Below are positions 1 through 11,570 of a DNA stretch of 64,000 bases, piece by piece (position 1 is the first letter of the stretch; each line of letters starts with the position of its first letter). A program made the position numbers and the translations under genes. The stretch is from Pogonophryne albipinna (Eukaryota > Chordata > Actinopteri > Perciformes > Artedidraconidae), in NCBI GenBank assembly GCA_028583405.1, contig CM053251.1:15782744-15846743 (forward strand). Reading direction: 5' to 3'. The notes under the pieces were generated by a model. It made no database searches and was not told the origin of the DNA. It saw only the letters and a list, made by a program, of their open reading frames with translations.

Positions 1-2328
1 GCTACCTTGCTGTGACCCCCATGAAGAATGATCACCTTTCCTGCTTAACGCACTGTTTACCAAAACGCTATTACTGTACTGCCTCAGGTGCAGTGTGCGA
101 AATTGCATTTTATGGCAATTTAAGGCCAGGCAAGCAGAAAGGTGCACAGTAGCAGCCAGGTCAGTTCAATCTGCTCAGTTCATTCTGTGACAGCCATTTC
201 TAAAGATGTGAAATGAGGTGTTTAGCTCAAAATGTAGCTTTTTTAAGTGTTCATCTCTGGGATTGGAAACTTTTGGTAATGTGTCTATGGCGTTTTATCC
301 TCTTCATTTAACTCGGAGCACATACTTTAAGCAGGAGATTTTAATGTAAGCTACACGTGGAATGACCACAAGAAAAGCTCAACAACCAATTTCACTTCCT
401 GAACCACATTCTTCGTGTTAGCCGCCAGGTCAGCTATGTCAAACTCTTCATGGTGATTTAGTTTTCGTCAAGCTGTATTTCGCTCAGCAAAGGCAGGCTT
501 ATGTGTAGGTGATGTTGAATGGAGTCCAACATTAATAATGGCCCCGTGTGAGAGGAAAAGTCAGGGAGGAAGAGAAAGTGGGTGGTAATAAAAAAAATAT
601 ACATAGTGTTGTTTTTAGCTTATGTAATAATAGTGGTAATACGCCACAGGAAAAGAAGAGACATTCTTTGTTTTATTTGGCTACTTGCCATTTTAGCACC
701 AGGATGATGGATGTCAATCTGCTCCATGGGTGAGGACATGACTTGTGAAGTGTGGATTGAAAAATACTTAACCTCCGGTAAAGCAGCGGTAGTTCCTTGC
801 CATCAATGTTAATATAGCTTCAATGTTATTTATTTTTTCTCGCCACAATTGGAGGCAGATGCAGGTTTAGAGAATCAGTGGTGATCTAACAATGAAAATA
901 TTAGTTTTTGTAGCTAAAACTCTATCCATCACATTAGAGTTGAAAAGTGGAAAGTATAGCAACCTCCTCCAATGACATAATCTTGACACAAAGCGGTTGA
1001 GATTATCAGCGCTTTGAGTCAAGTGAAGAGAGTACATTCTGGAGAGCTATTTCAACACAATGCAGATGCTTTGGATTTACGATTCTTACAGTGGCTCCTT
1101 TGACTGTCTCAAAAAAAAGAGATTAAAGGCAACATAATGTACCCTTTGAGTTATGTCCTCAACTCAAAACCATATTTGGCAACTTTTCTGAGTTCTGTGG
1201 ATAAAGGAAGTTTCTCAGAGAAGTGTCAAATATTTAAAAACAGAAGCAAAAGGTAACAGTACACAAAGTTCCAGTTGAGTGAACTCCTATTTCATTTGTC
1301 CCGAACAATATTGACAGTGATACTTCCTTAGTGCTCACTTGATGCAGATTGATAGCCTTTTCACAATCTTAATATGTTAATTTATCCTCCCCAGCTGTTC
1401 TTAAATATTATTCTAGTGTAAAACCTGTTGATAGTCAAGTCTAGAGTAGCGACAGGGGGATATTAACTGCTACTAGATGGAAAGGATTGCTATGTTTGAG
1501 AAAAAAAAAACATTTGGCTTCCTGACTTTGCTTTTGGAATGGCATTTGAACTTGATGTGAAATCCTTCCCTGCCAAAGTTATGGTTGCTTCCTTCAACAT
1601 TCATTCACTTGTTTGTGGAAAGCTTCACTCCCCAACTCTGCTGACTCGATGTCTCCTGTTTTTGGCAGCTTTTTTCATTATTATACTCCACCGTAGTTTA
1701 ATACAATTTTATTCACACCCTGCCATATGTTTTTCCATCATCACCTTCTCTTTGGCCTTGTATAACCACTGAACATTTATATTTTTCCCCTGATTATCTC
1801 AGATAAAAAAATAAAAAAATCCGTAAAATGCATTGCTTGTTTCTGGTTCATGATTTCTTGCTTTAATTATAATTGTATGGATTTAAATGAGTATGTAAAG
1901 CATGCACTGTCTAGCCAGTGAATATGGATCCAACTGTGATCAGAAACCAAATAGTTGTTTATGAGATATTTTACCTATAATATTTATTAAGCAGGTTGTA
2001 GATGTTGAGAGTAAATAAACCCTTTGATAAACAGGTATGGGGATTTATATCTCGTACTGTTTAAAATAAACATGAATTAAAAACTAAAACATAATTATGT
2101 TTGCTTGCAATTGCATTATAGCCTTTTTTCGCCACTTTTTCTCATACTGATTTGATATGATAAAATAAATTGACTTCAGGTGTTATAGAGAACATTACAG
2201 AAGAGAAAAGGTTTACAGTGAAGCAGTCAAAGATGTGATCAAAGTGATAGAACAGTGCATTAAAATGTGGTACCTCTGTTAATCCTTTTCTCTCTGTGTC
2301 CTTTCTCTTTCTGTGTCTCCTCTGTCAG
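1..2328 (+). other. intron of tnn (upstream part)
   Basis: AT-rich non-coding sequence leading to a pyrimidine-rich acceptor (ctctgtcag) at 2320-2328. I see no exon, RNA gene or clear transposon in it. The short open frames have no recognisable domain. Confidence 0.6.
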
Positions 2329-2462
2329 TCCTCGGCCCTCAGGGTCTGCGGCTGGTCCAGCTGACAGACGTCTCTCTCCTGGTTGAGTGGGAGTCAGTTC
2401 ACGGGGCAGAGTATTACATTCTGACATATCATCCCAAAGATGATGAGAGTGCCCTGAAGCAA
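2329..2462 (+). CDS. tnn: tnn exon: FNIII 1, first half
   Basis: Starts in phase 1 after ctgtcag and ends in phase 0 before gtatgt. It encodes the first strands of an FNIII fold: 'LRLVQLTDVSLLVEW' carries the conserved core Trp, followed by 'YYILTYHP' with the conserved Tyr. It joins in frame to 2572-2701 to give one 88-residue FNIII repeat. This is the first exon I can see; earlier exons are outside the window. Confidence 0.88.
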
Positions 2463-2571
2463 GTATGTTGTTTCTTTCTTTATCTGTGTAGCTTTGTCAA
2501 ATAAATGCAGTAGCATATAACCATATTTTCTTGCTTTTATAACACCTTTGCTTCAACCCACTGTATCTTAG

Positions 2572-2701
2572 GTTAAGGTTCCCAACACAGAGAACTCCCA
2601 CCTTATTACAGGGTTGAGTCCTGGGGTCACTTACATTGTCCAAGTTTATGCCGTCATCAAAGAAATCCAAAGTGAAGCAGACAAGGTCGAGGCTACCACA
2701 G
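2572..2701 (+). CDS. tnn: tnn exon: FNIII 1, second half
   Basis: Phase 0 start after atcttag, phase 1 end before gtaagc. It encodes 'LITGLSPGVTYIVQVYAV', the standard FNIII L-x-P-G-x-x-Y element before strand F, and completes FNIII 1. The intron that splits the domain is only 109 bp. Confidence 0.88.
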
Positions 2702-4182
2702 GTAAGCACAGTACAGTGGAGTACATCTGAAAAACAACATTGGCGCCTTAAAATGGCTTTTGATTAAATGAGCATGACACAGATTGAGATCCATGACTGA
2801 TGAAGTAGAACAGGGCTGGATGCAGCATGTTGCCCTTTAAATGTGTCTGTGGCGTAGCATTAAAGTCATACAGTATTTGAACCATTACAAACTGATGTGC
2901 CAGGGTAGATTAAGATTTTCTAGAGTTACACGGCAAGACAGTCTGTTCCCTTTATGCTAAACAACTTGCAGTGATTTGTGCAAGATGTGAAGTTTCCTGT
3001 ATTTAAACCTACCGTAAATGTGTTTCACGGAAATGTTTTGCTGGAAAGCAATGGACAAGCTAAAGCCTATCATTACAAAGTGTTTCATTAAGCATTGGTT
3101 TGTTCATCATTAAATGTAAAGGTAATTACAAGGAAATGGCTACACAGATGTGTTTAATGGAAATCGGACATGATCACAGATGTGCTGGAGACAGATGTGA
3201 AGAGCAACAGTTTACTAGACCGGATTGGTTGGCAGACAGACGGACAGAGGGAGAGATTGAGTTTGACTCTGATGTGTGGTTAGCCTGGTTAGCCATTAAA
3301 AAAAAAAGAACTCACAGAGCACGGCATTCCCAAATGGGCATGAGAAAACACGACCTCATCTGGCTTATGGTTCTGTGAGTACACAGCATGAGGCAGACTG
3401 GTTCCATAGTTTTCAACTTCAAACGATGGTCTACTTCAAAATAGGGTTTAAGTGAAAGTTTTTCTTTTCCCAATAGCTGGCATCAAGATAAAAATGTTTA
3501 CCCTTTTAATTTTGTTCAATTTTTTGTCACTTTGTTCTGTCTATTTTCACCATATGCTATGATTTTGACATCCCTCCTGGGTCTGTTAATAGCATAAATG
3601 GAACTTTTGTTTTCCAGATATATTTATCTAATGGCATATGTGTGAAAAAGCCTTTAATGCTCATAATCTTTTGAAAATACCCCGGTCTAAGAATGGTACA
3701 GTTAGTAAGTACGTCTGAGTCACAGTAACATAGAGGAGGGTATTGTGTACATCATGTACAATGAGCTACTAACATACTTTTTTTTATAATTCAGAATGTC
3801 TCCGGTTCAACATTATATAAATGTGCTAGTATTTGATCATTCATACAGAGACTACAGTGTGCACTTTTCATGCCATTAAGGGCAGACACTGTCCACATAA
3901 TTCTGTCGGACAAGGTGTGATTTATTTTATATAGCCGTGTACAAATGTTCTAATATCATGTTTTGTTATTACACTTTCCTGATGGCAAAACATCCTGAAT
4001 GGCTCTCTCCTTAGAAAGGTCTCATTTCAGGGTAAAAGGGATTCATCATCTTGCTCAAGGACATGGGAGTATAGTAAAGCAGATGCTTGTGATTGCAGGG
4101 GTTTTAATTTAGCTTTCCAGTGTAAGGGTCACGTCTGAACTCGCTGTTCCACCTTTCTGTCCAACACTTGTATCCTTCTCAG
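2702..4182 (+). other. intron of tnn, 1.5 kb
   Basis: Non-coding. No repeat or gene recognised. Confidence 0.6.
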
Positions 4183-4365
4183 ATGTCTCCACTGTTGATG
4201 GTATCAGAGTTCTTGGCCAGACAGAAGTCTCCATCAAGGTGGACTGGAAGAACCCGCGTTCTGAGGTGGATCACTTCAGGCTCACACACATCAACCCAGC
4301 AGGACAGGAGGAGGAGCTGAACGTCAAGAGGAGCCAAGAGGCGCGCACCAAACACACTATTGTCG
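4183..4365 (+). CDS. tnn: tnn exon: FNIII 2, first part
   Basis: Phase 1 at both ends (cttctcag acceptor, gtaagt donor). Encodes 61 residues beginning DVSTVDGIRVLGQTEVSIKV, then the core Trp in 'VDWKNPRSEVDHFRL'. Together with 5144-5233 it forms one 91-residue FNIII repeat. The internal split is phase 1, unlike the phase 0 splits of FNIII 1 and FNIII 7. Confidence 0.88.
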
Positions 4366-4700
4366 GTAAGTGTTGTAACAATGTGACAAAGGTAACTTCG
4401 TCACTGTGAACTGACGGCTTCGGGCCTGGTGGTAACTCAGCACTTTAGTGAACAATTTTGCACTTTATTAGCGTGATTGCACAGTACCGTTTGGCATGGC
4501 ATATTTGCACATTTTATGTAATTTATACTAATTATTGAGATAGTATTTATTAAAGGATTAAACCGTATTGATTGAAATGTCGTCTGGCATGTGCTGGTCG
4601 GGTCCTCGGCTCCGCCTGACAAGATAGGGGAGTTAGCGAGAGCGCCGAAAGTGCTTATGCTGTGGGTGAGATCCTGGTGGCTGCAGGCTGGGCTCACGTG

Positions 4701-4702
<2 letters not shown>

Positions 4703-4732
<30 letters not shown>
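4703..4732 (+). repeat. (CAG)10 trinucleotide repeat in intron
   Basis: Ten uninterrupted CAG units inside the intron that splits FNIII 2. The surrounding 4430-4880 segment is more GC-rich than the rest of the intron and carries an AATAAA at 4767-4772. It may be an insertion, but I found no terminal repeats. Confidence 0.9.
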
Positions 4733-4734
<2 letters not shown>

Positions 4735-5143
4735 TTGAGGCTGTGTGTGTAATGTGTTCATGTTTTAATAAATGCCCACACCGGGTTGTATTTTTGGACG
4801 TTCTGCCTCTGCCTCCTTGCTTGGTCGGGCCGCTCAATTGTCAGCTTCACAAACAGACAGAGAAACAAGTTTGAACACAAGACTTAAGTCTCTAGGGTTG
4901 GCTAGCTGGACGTTATTAAAGAAAGATCTGCCCTAAAGGAAGGGAGGCTGTGCATTAGCTGTGTTTGCCCCAAAATTAGATGATCATTTACCTCTCAATA
5001 TTCTCCTATCATCCTATGCAGAAATATGAAAGCAATGTATACTCTAACTGATATTTTTACCCTTTTAATGATGCAGTTCCTTTTTGTCTGTTTTGTTTTC
5101 TTTAGTGTTTGCATCTACCCTAAAACAAAATGTCTTCCTGCAG

Positions 5144-5233
5144 GTCTGTTTCCAGGAACAGAGTACCAGATATCAGTGCAGGCCATCAAAGGAACCTCTG
5201 AGGGAAAACCTTCCTCCGTCACGGGAGCCACAG
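5144..5233 (+). CDS. tnn: tnn exon: FNIII 2, last part
   Basis: Phase 1 at both ends (cctgcag acceptor, gtcagt donor). Encodes 'GLFPGTEYQISVQAIKG', the FNIII L-x-P-G-x-x-Y element and strand F/G, and closes FNIII 2. It is followed by an intron of about 6.1 kb. Confidence 0.88.
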
Positions 5234-8200
5234 GTCAGTGTCAACACATCGCCCTCCATGATCCATTTACCCTAATCTGTTACTGAGTGCAAATGATGTA
5301 TGTCAATGATCAGTAAGCACAAAATGGGATCAATTGTCTACTGCTGAATGGAAATTGCAGGGATTTGCGTTAGTGCTTACTGTACACCAAGTGTCTGAAT
5401 TGGATGACACTTAAAATGATGGATCAGCCACTTGTGGAACTGAAATACATTAAAGAAAAAGTGAGGACATCCATATTCCACTTCTGCATTGGGCGAAGCC
5501 TCAAATACAGCTCTTAGTTCTTGTCAATTGGCAATTCACTACTAGTGGTTTGAACGTAATAGGAAAAACACATAATCTGCCATTCAAAATGCTGAAATGC
5601 GATATGACACAACCTGGTATTACCATTGATGCACAGCCAATGATAATGACGTAATGATGACAGCAAGCAAGAAGAGTGATCTTGGGTTAATGACGGAGGG
5701 CAAGAATTTACAACCTCATAACCTGGACAGGTCTTAATGGCTGTGGTGAGCCTAACACCAAGATGAAACATGAGATCAACGATGTTACGACTACCCTGAT
5801 GTTCCTGGTTTGAAGGTCCATCATTTACAGATTCCATATGGTAATGTTGGATTTTAGCGGTAAGGGATTAAGTTTGATGCCTTTAGTTTAGTGTTTGGTT
5901 TTTCAGGACATGTGGAAGAATTCATTTTACAGCTTTACTTTAACAGCTGGTCCTGTCATTCAGTTTTTCTATGGATATTGTTTAAGTGACAATACAATTG
6001 TCCATAATGCACAACAGGTTTTCAGTTTCTCACAATATTCTGCTCAATATTTTTTACTTTTTTGAAACGTTTTCTTACTCTTTTTCCCTCCTTCTCCGTT
6101 CTCATTCACTTTCAGAGCTTACTCGGTTCAAAAGCAGTCTCCAGGTCGATGGCTCTTCGGTTTTTAGACCCTAAGGCAGCCAATTTAATGTTTTTTAGTC
6201 ATCAGAGCTAGCTTGGTATTTTCAAGACTCACCTTGCTCTTTTGCAGCCAGCCAGGTAGTCAAGGGCCCCTATCACTGCTAATCTTTCAATGTGTGAGTG
6301 TGCTACCTACTTGTGTCGTAATTGTGTATGTGAGTGTGTGTTTGTGTGTGTGTGTGTGCTAATCTACACCAGACAGCGAGAGGCTTGTCTCCACTCCAGT
6401 AGCTACAATCCCTCATTTTAGCTGTTGCATGAAAAGGCTTAGAGGTGATTGAGGAGGATAGGCCTCAGCTCTGCTTGCCTGCGAGGATGCGCTGGTTTCA
6501 GGAACCACACTCACCTATTTATTTCCCCGAACATGCTGTTTGCCATGGGCCAGTGTGGTTGGATTCAAGGAGAGATAAAAGGAAGATGAGGAATTCATGT
6601 AAAAAAGAGCAAAAGCAGTTCAGTAAAGAAGACAGTAAATAGTAGTTACAGCAAGAAATGATGGTTAATCAAGAGCAAGACTAAGACAGGATATGAAAAT
6701 GAATGAGGCCCAGAGAGACAATTTCAGTGACATTATATAGCAAAGCATAATGCATTAATGTGTAGCTACTGTTATTAAATGAAACTGAGCTGTTGTCCAA
6801 AGAGGATATAACTGTGACTACTGTGGAAAGTATTTTCTATATCTTCTCTATGTCTTCCATTCTTTCTCCCTTTTATTTCCTTTATCTGCCTGTTTAAGTC
6901 TTTTCGGACTTTCCTTCTCCTAAAACGTAATAAATAACCACTTAAATGTATTTAATGTGACAATGTGGAAATGCACTTATGTTGTTTCTTCAATATGACA
7001 AAGGTATTTGAAACCTGAACACATGTTATATTTACAACGCTATTAAGGGTGCTCATTATGGCCTTGGTATCGTGAATTGTTTCTAGTAAGGGAATGGCTC
7101 TACATTAAATATTTACGGCTTGCCTGATTCACATATGTGCATCTAATGTGGTTCTATAAATGATCCTCTCCTCTTTACTGCCACCAGTAAAGGAGAACCC
7201 CAGAGTCAAACTTGAAACACACATCTCACACTCACTAACCTGCCAAGAGTTCACAAGGCGTAAAACACAACATACCACGGCTGCTACTGCTGATTCTGAT
7301 TCAATAAAGTAGCCACCAAGGCACATATAACCAAAAGCAGATGGACTCGGCTTTAGGAATGTTTGTCTTTATGTTATCAGGCCATATTAAAGAAACCCAT
7401 GTGACCCAATGGGATTCACAAGTCTGCTCAGACTGGGTATGTTATGATATTAACCCAGTTAGTCTGCTCAGACTTGTCTATCAGCATGTTCTCTGTACAG
7501 TAAAAGAAAATGTGAGAAGAGACATTTGATGGAGATAATAAACTACAGTATGACCCTTTTTGGTTGTTTAATTATATTGGCGTTAAAAGAGACAGCTCTA
7601 TTGGCCTGTTTGTGTGTGTATGTAGCAACAAGGCCAAGGCACATCAGATATACTGTTCTCTTTTATTGGAGGATTAAATGCAATTTCTGCATTTATTTAT
7701 GGTTACTGTAATACAGCTCATTGGTATTGAATATTAATACATTTAGGTAAGTAGACAGCAAGTACATCTGCATTTGAAAAAAAACCTCTAATGATGGAAA
7801 ACGAATGGTGTAATTTCTCAAAACTGTGAAAATGGCATGCCTATGGTACTTCTACCTCTAGATGTGGTGAAATAAACAGATCAGTTCTGTCAAAAATAAT
7901 GAATAGCTACTTATAGTACAAATAAATGTTGTACAACCATGAAAAGCATGTGGATCACCACCATCAGCACCATCAAAGCATAAGTAACACCTGAAATATT
8001 GTGGTGTCTAAAAGAATGGCACCTATTGACTCATAATTTCCTCTTGGCGACATCCGCCGACCCACATGGCTCTAAAGTACGGTGAGGCTGTAAATGATGA
8101 AAGACAGCCTGTTACTGTGCCTTGTGGTCAATGCCTCTGCTGAACATGCCATAATGGATAAGCTGTTTTCCAAATCACCAAAGCCACAGCTCGTGTTCTG

Positions 8201-11200
8201 CAGCCCGGTAGCCACTGTCGCTGCGCAGCTAGTGAAGTACAACGTCTGGAGAAACTCAATCCATCACACACTGTTCTAGAGCAAATGCAAGTAGAAAGCA
8301 GCTGTGCTTGGAAAAAGATCTACAGCAATAGCATATAGAGAATATATCATATATATATTTTTAGTCAATTTATTGAACATGTCAGAAACAAAACATAAAA
8401 CAATAATAATATATATTCTTTTTTTTCTCACTCTAATAATTATATTATAACAAAGTGCAAAAAATATATACATTAGTACTCAAATAGTCTGTCATGTTCA
8501 ACAGGGGCAAGAAGAAGCTTTAAAAAAACGTTTCTGGTCCTATCCCTCTAGCGTACATTTTCCGTCATCAGCGACATGTTTGTCTTGTTAATTTGTTTGT
8601 TTTTTACAAAACTTTGTTTTCACAACAAAGAGGCAAACTATTACTTTGAAGGAGAACAAGGCATTATGTACACACTTTATTTAGATGGTTACTTAAAAAT
8701 CTAATTTAAGTTAATTTGTAGAGACGGATAAAACGCAAAAGAACACTATATCTTCAGTTTATCATTCATTAAACTAACTTTTATTGGATAAGATTACATC
8801 TGTTGCATCGCTTTGGTTTTAAAGTTACAAAATAAAAAGCAGAGTTCATTCTCTTCTGACTTACTGCAGAAAATCAGTGTTTGTGGTACAAATGTTACAA
8901 TATATCAATGGTTGTCAAAGCGGTCTGCTGTTTTCAGTGTTGTGTTTCCTTCACTGTGGATTATAGCCAGAAAGCTCTGTTTGATGTCTGGCTGTATAGA
9001 AAAACAGTACCACGATAGAGGTTGGAGGCAATATTTTATGGTGATTCAACTTTTTTTCTTTTGGACATGGCACATGAAGTGGCTAGGTTTTGCCCTACCT
9101 CACCCAACAACTTGCTATTGGACTGCGCATGTGCATTTCTTTCTAACCTACTGCTAGTGCCACTGAAATTACATTTCTACTAGAATGTGTGAAAACTACT
9201 TTGCAGTTTCTGCCAAAATTACAACATGCCAATAAAATCTGCCTGGTGGCCTATGCTCCTGTTTGTGTTTCATACTCACAGTTCTGGTGTGTGAAATTAT
9301 GAGGTGTAATAGTAAAAAGCACACAGTCTGTGTAAACATTCAGCCGGCCACAAATGTGTATATTATAACAATATACAGACAGCATTGAAGTCCAATGAAA
9401 ATAAGATGAAAAGGAGTGCGTTCTACCGATCCAGCACTTGGTCACATGACATGGAAGCTATTGAAACAAAACACAACTTTTTAATAAGTTCCTCAATAAA
9501 ATATTCGTATAAAACGGAAAATGTGTGATCGCATCGCAACAGACCAAAAAACATGTGATGGATGTTAGATTGATTTAGAACACATTATTAAAGTATAGTA
9601 TTCCAATAAACTAAACATCTAGACGGATGCCTAATATGCTTGGCAATTTGCACATGTAGTTTCAGGCGCTTGCTGAGCACCATTAGTAGCACTCAAGGTG
9701 CTTTGACTACTGATTGACCTCTCATTTTCTTGGCCTTGCGGGAAAACCCTAATAAAATTGAGCTATTATAAATTCTTTCTGTGGTTAAGCTCATGACAAA
9801 CTGTCAAGCAGTGCAGCCACAAGGACGGAAAAGTGACAACGGGAGAAGAGAGACAGAGAGGGGTTATAGAGTTAGACAGCTGCGTGGTTCCTTTCTTCTC
9901 CTGGAAGCATCATCAATCAATTTTCATGATGCAGACTGCGCACTGACACAAGACTGACCTCCACTGAGCCGCTGCCACAGAGGAATCATCCTACATGCTT
10001 TTACATTTCCCTTCACTTCCTCTGTGTCTCTTTTTCTATGCCTCTTGTATTTGCTGTCTCCTTCCCTTTCGTTGCTGCTCTCTCACTTTGCTTTCATCGA
10101 CATTCCCTCGGCAGACCATGCACCACCAACTGCTCCGTCTGTGCACCCATATGTCTCCTGTGATTCCTCGAGCTTACTGACTTTGGTAACAGAGGCTCTC
10201 CAGTGTCATCCCTCTGCAGCTCATGCTGTGGAACTCAATGATCAGGACCAAACCATGGGTTGTGTGTTAGTAATGTTCTCCACAGAGCTCTTTCTCTGAG
10301 ACGTTGGGTCCTTTGTCGTTCACAGTAGCTATACAAAAACAGTAGATGGATAACAGACTTACTGTAAACACTCTCAGTCAGATGATTAAAAAAGAAAACA
10401 GCAATCAGTGAAATATATTCAAAGTGTTTTATAGTTCATTCTTGACAAACAATGCTTATTCTCTATTGAACTCACATCACTTCCAAACACAGCAATTTAA
10501 TGATATTCATACTCTACATTAAACTATTCTCATCCTGCCCCATGCTACAGTCGAGACTGTCCTCTGAAAAAATCTCTTGAGTCTTTCAGCTCACAACATA
10601 TGTTTATGTTTAGTTGACAAAGCCCTCTGGTGACTGTAGTTGTTATAAGGGAAGCAAAGGAGGAAGTCAGGTGATGTTGTTGTAGAGCCGCAGAGGGAGG
10701 ACGGAAGGGCCAACAACTTTAGACTCTATCACGGGAGACCGCTCTTCGTTTCAGCCAGTATCAAGGTTTCTTTTTAAAGCTTGATCACGATTGTTCCCAA
10801 ACTTTAATCCCATTTTTATTATTGTAAAATTCATTTTATCATTCCCCTACATGTGAAGGCAGAATGTGAAGACTTTTCCAAAAGAAGAAGACTAGAAAAG
10901 CAACTCCTCTAAACAGGGTAGAAAAAAACAAATAAAGAGCGACAAAAGGCCAAGAAGACAAAGCTCAAGATTCCCCCTAAACTGGGTGGGTCCAACACAT
11001 GGTCCAACATAGCAGAACCTATTCGTTTGTAATGATGATGATGATGATGATGAGTAGGTCATAATAAGTCATCTTTACTTAAATTACTTTTTTTCGTTGG
11101 TCCAGGAAACACACATATCCAGTCCATTGCGACTGCCCTCATTAGCAAAACGCTAACATCAATTATTTGTTCAAATTAGTAAAATGTGAAGTTTCTACAG

Positions 11201-11306
11201 TTTCCACTTCCAATTTGACTGGACTAGATAGAAGGATTGATGAAGAACAATCACTTTTTTTGTTGTTGTGACTATTCATTTTCTTCTCTTTCTTCTTCTT
11301 CTTCAG
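5234..11306 (+). other. large intron of tnn, 6.1 kb
   Basis: AT-rich non-coding. It contains a short GT-rich tract near 6330-6358, a 14-bp sequence (agtctgctcagact) occurring twice near 7422-7475, and an ATG/TGA trinucleotide run at about 11031-11053. I found no convincing FNIII exon in it. The long polypyrimidine tract (ttcttcttcttcttcag) at its 3' end fits a strong acceptor. Confidence 0.6.
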
Positions 11307-11570
11307 GCATTGACTCTCCTACTAACTTGGTCACCACTGAAGAAACAGAGGACACGGCAACAGTGTCATGGGATCGTGTCCAGGCAGAAATCGAGGGCTA
11401 CATGTTGAGCTACACCTCTGCTGATGGCTCCAGCAGCGACATCCCTGTAGGACGTGAGAGCACTTCGTACAGGCTGGTCGGCTTGAAGCCTGGAGTTCTC
11501 CACACCGTCTACATCTGGGCCTTCAAGGGAGACAAAGTCAGCAAGAAGAGTTCAACAGAAGCTGAGACAG
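11307..11570 (+). CDS. tnn: tnn exon: FNIII 3
   Basis: A complete FNIII repeat on one 264-bp exon, phase 1-1 (cttcttcag acceptor, gtaaac donor). It begins GIDSPTNLVTTEETEDTATV, has the core Trp in 'VSWDRVQAEIEGYMLSY', then 'LVGLKPGVLHTVYIWA'. This is the tenascin-N/W repeat type. It is the most diverged of the four single-exon repeats, and 'FKGDK' replaces 'IKGSK'. Confidence 0.93.

Noticed and set aside
8094..8279. 61-codon frame with a locally higher GC content (about 8040-8280)
   Set aside because: Looks somewhat exon-like, but I recognise no domain in any frame and see no matching splice pair.
10117..10299. Possible extra tnn exon after ccctcggcag ('DHAPPTAPSVHPYVSCD')
   Set aside because: Acceptor-like start, but no FNIII core Trp or Tyr pattern and no in-frame donor before the stop.
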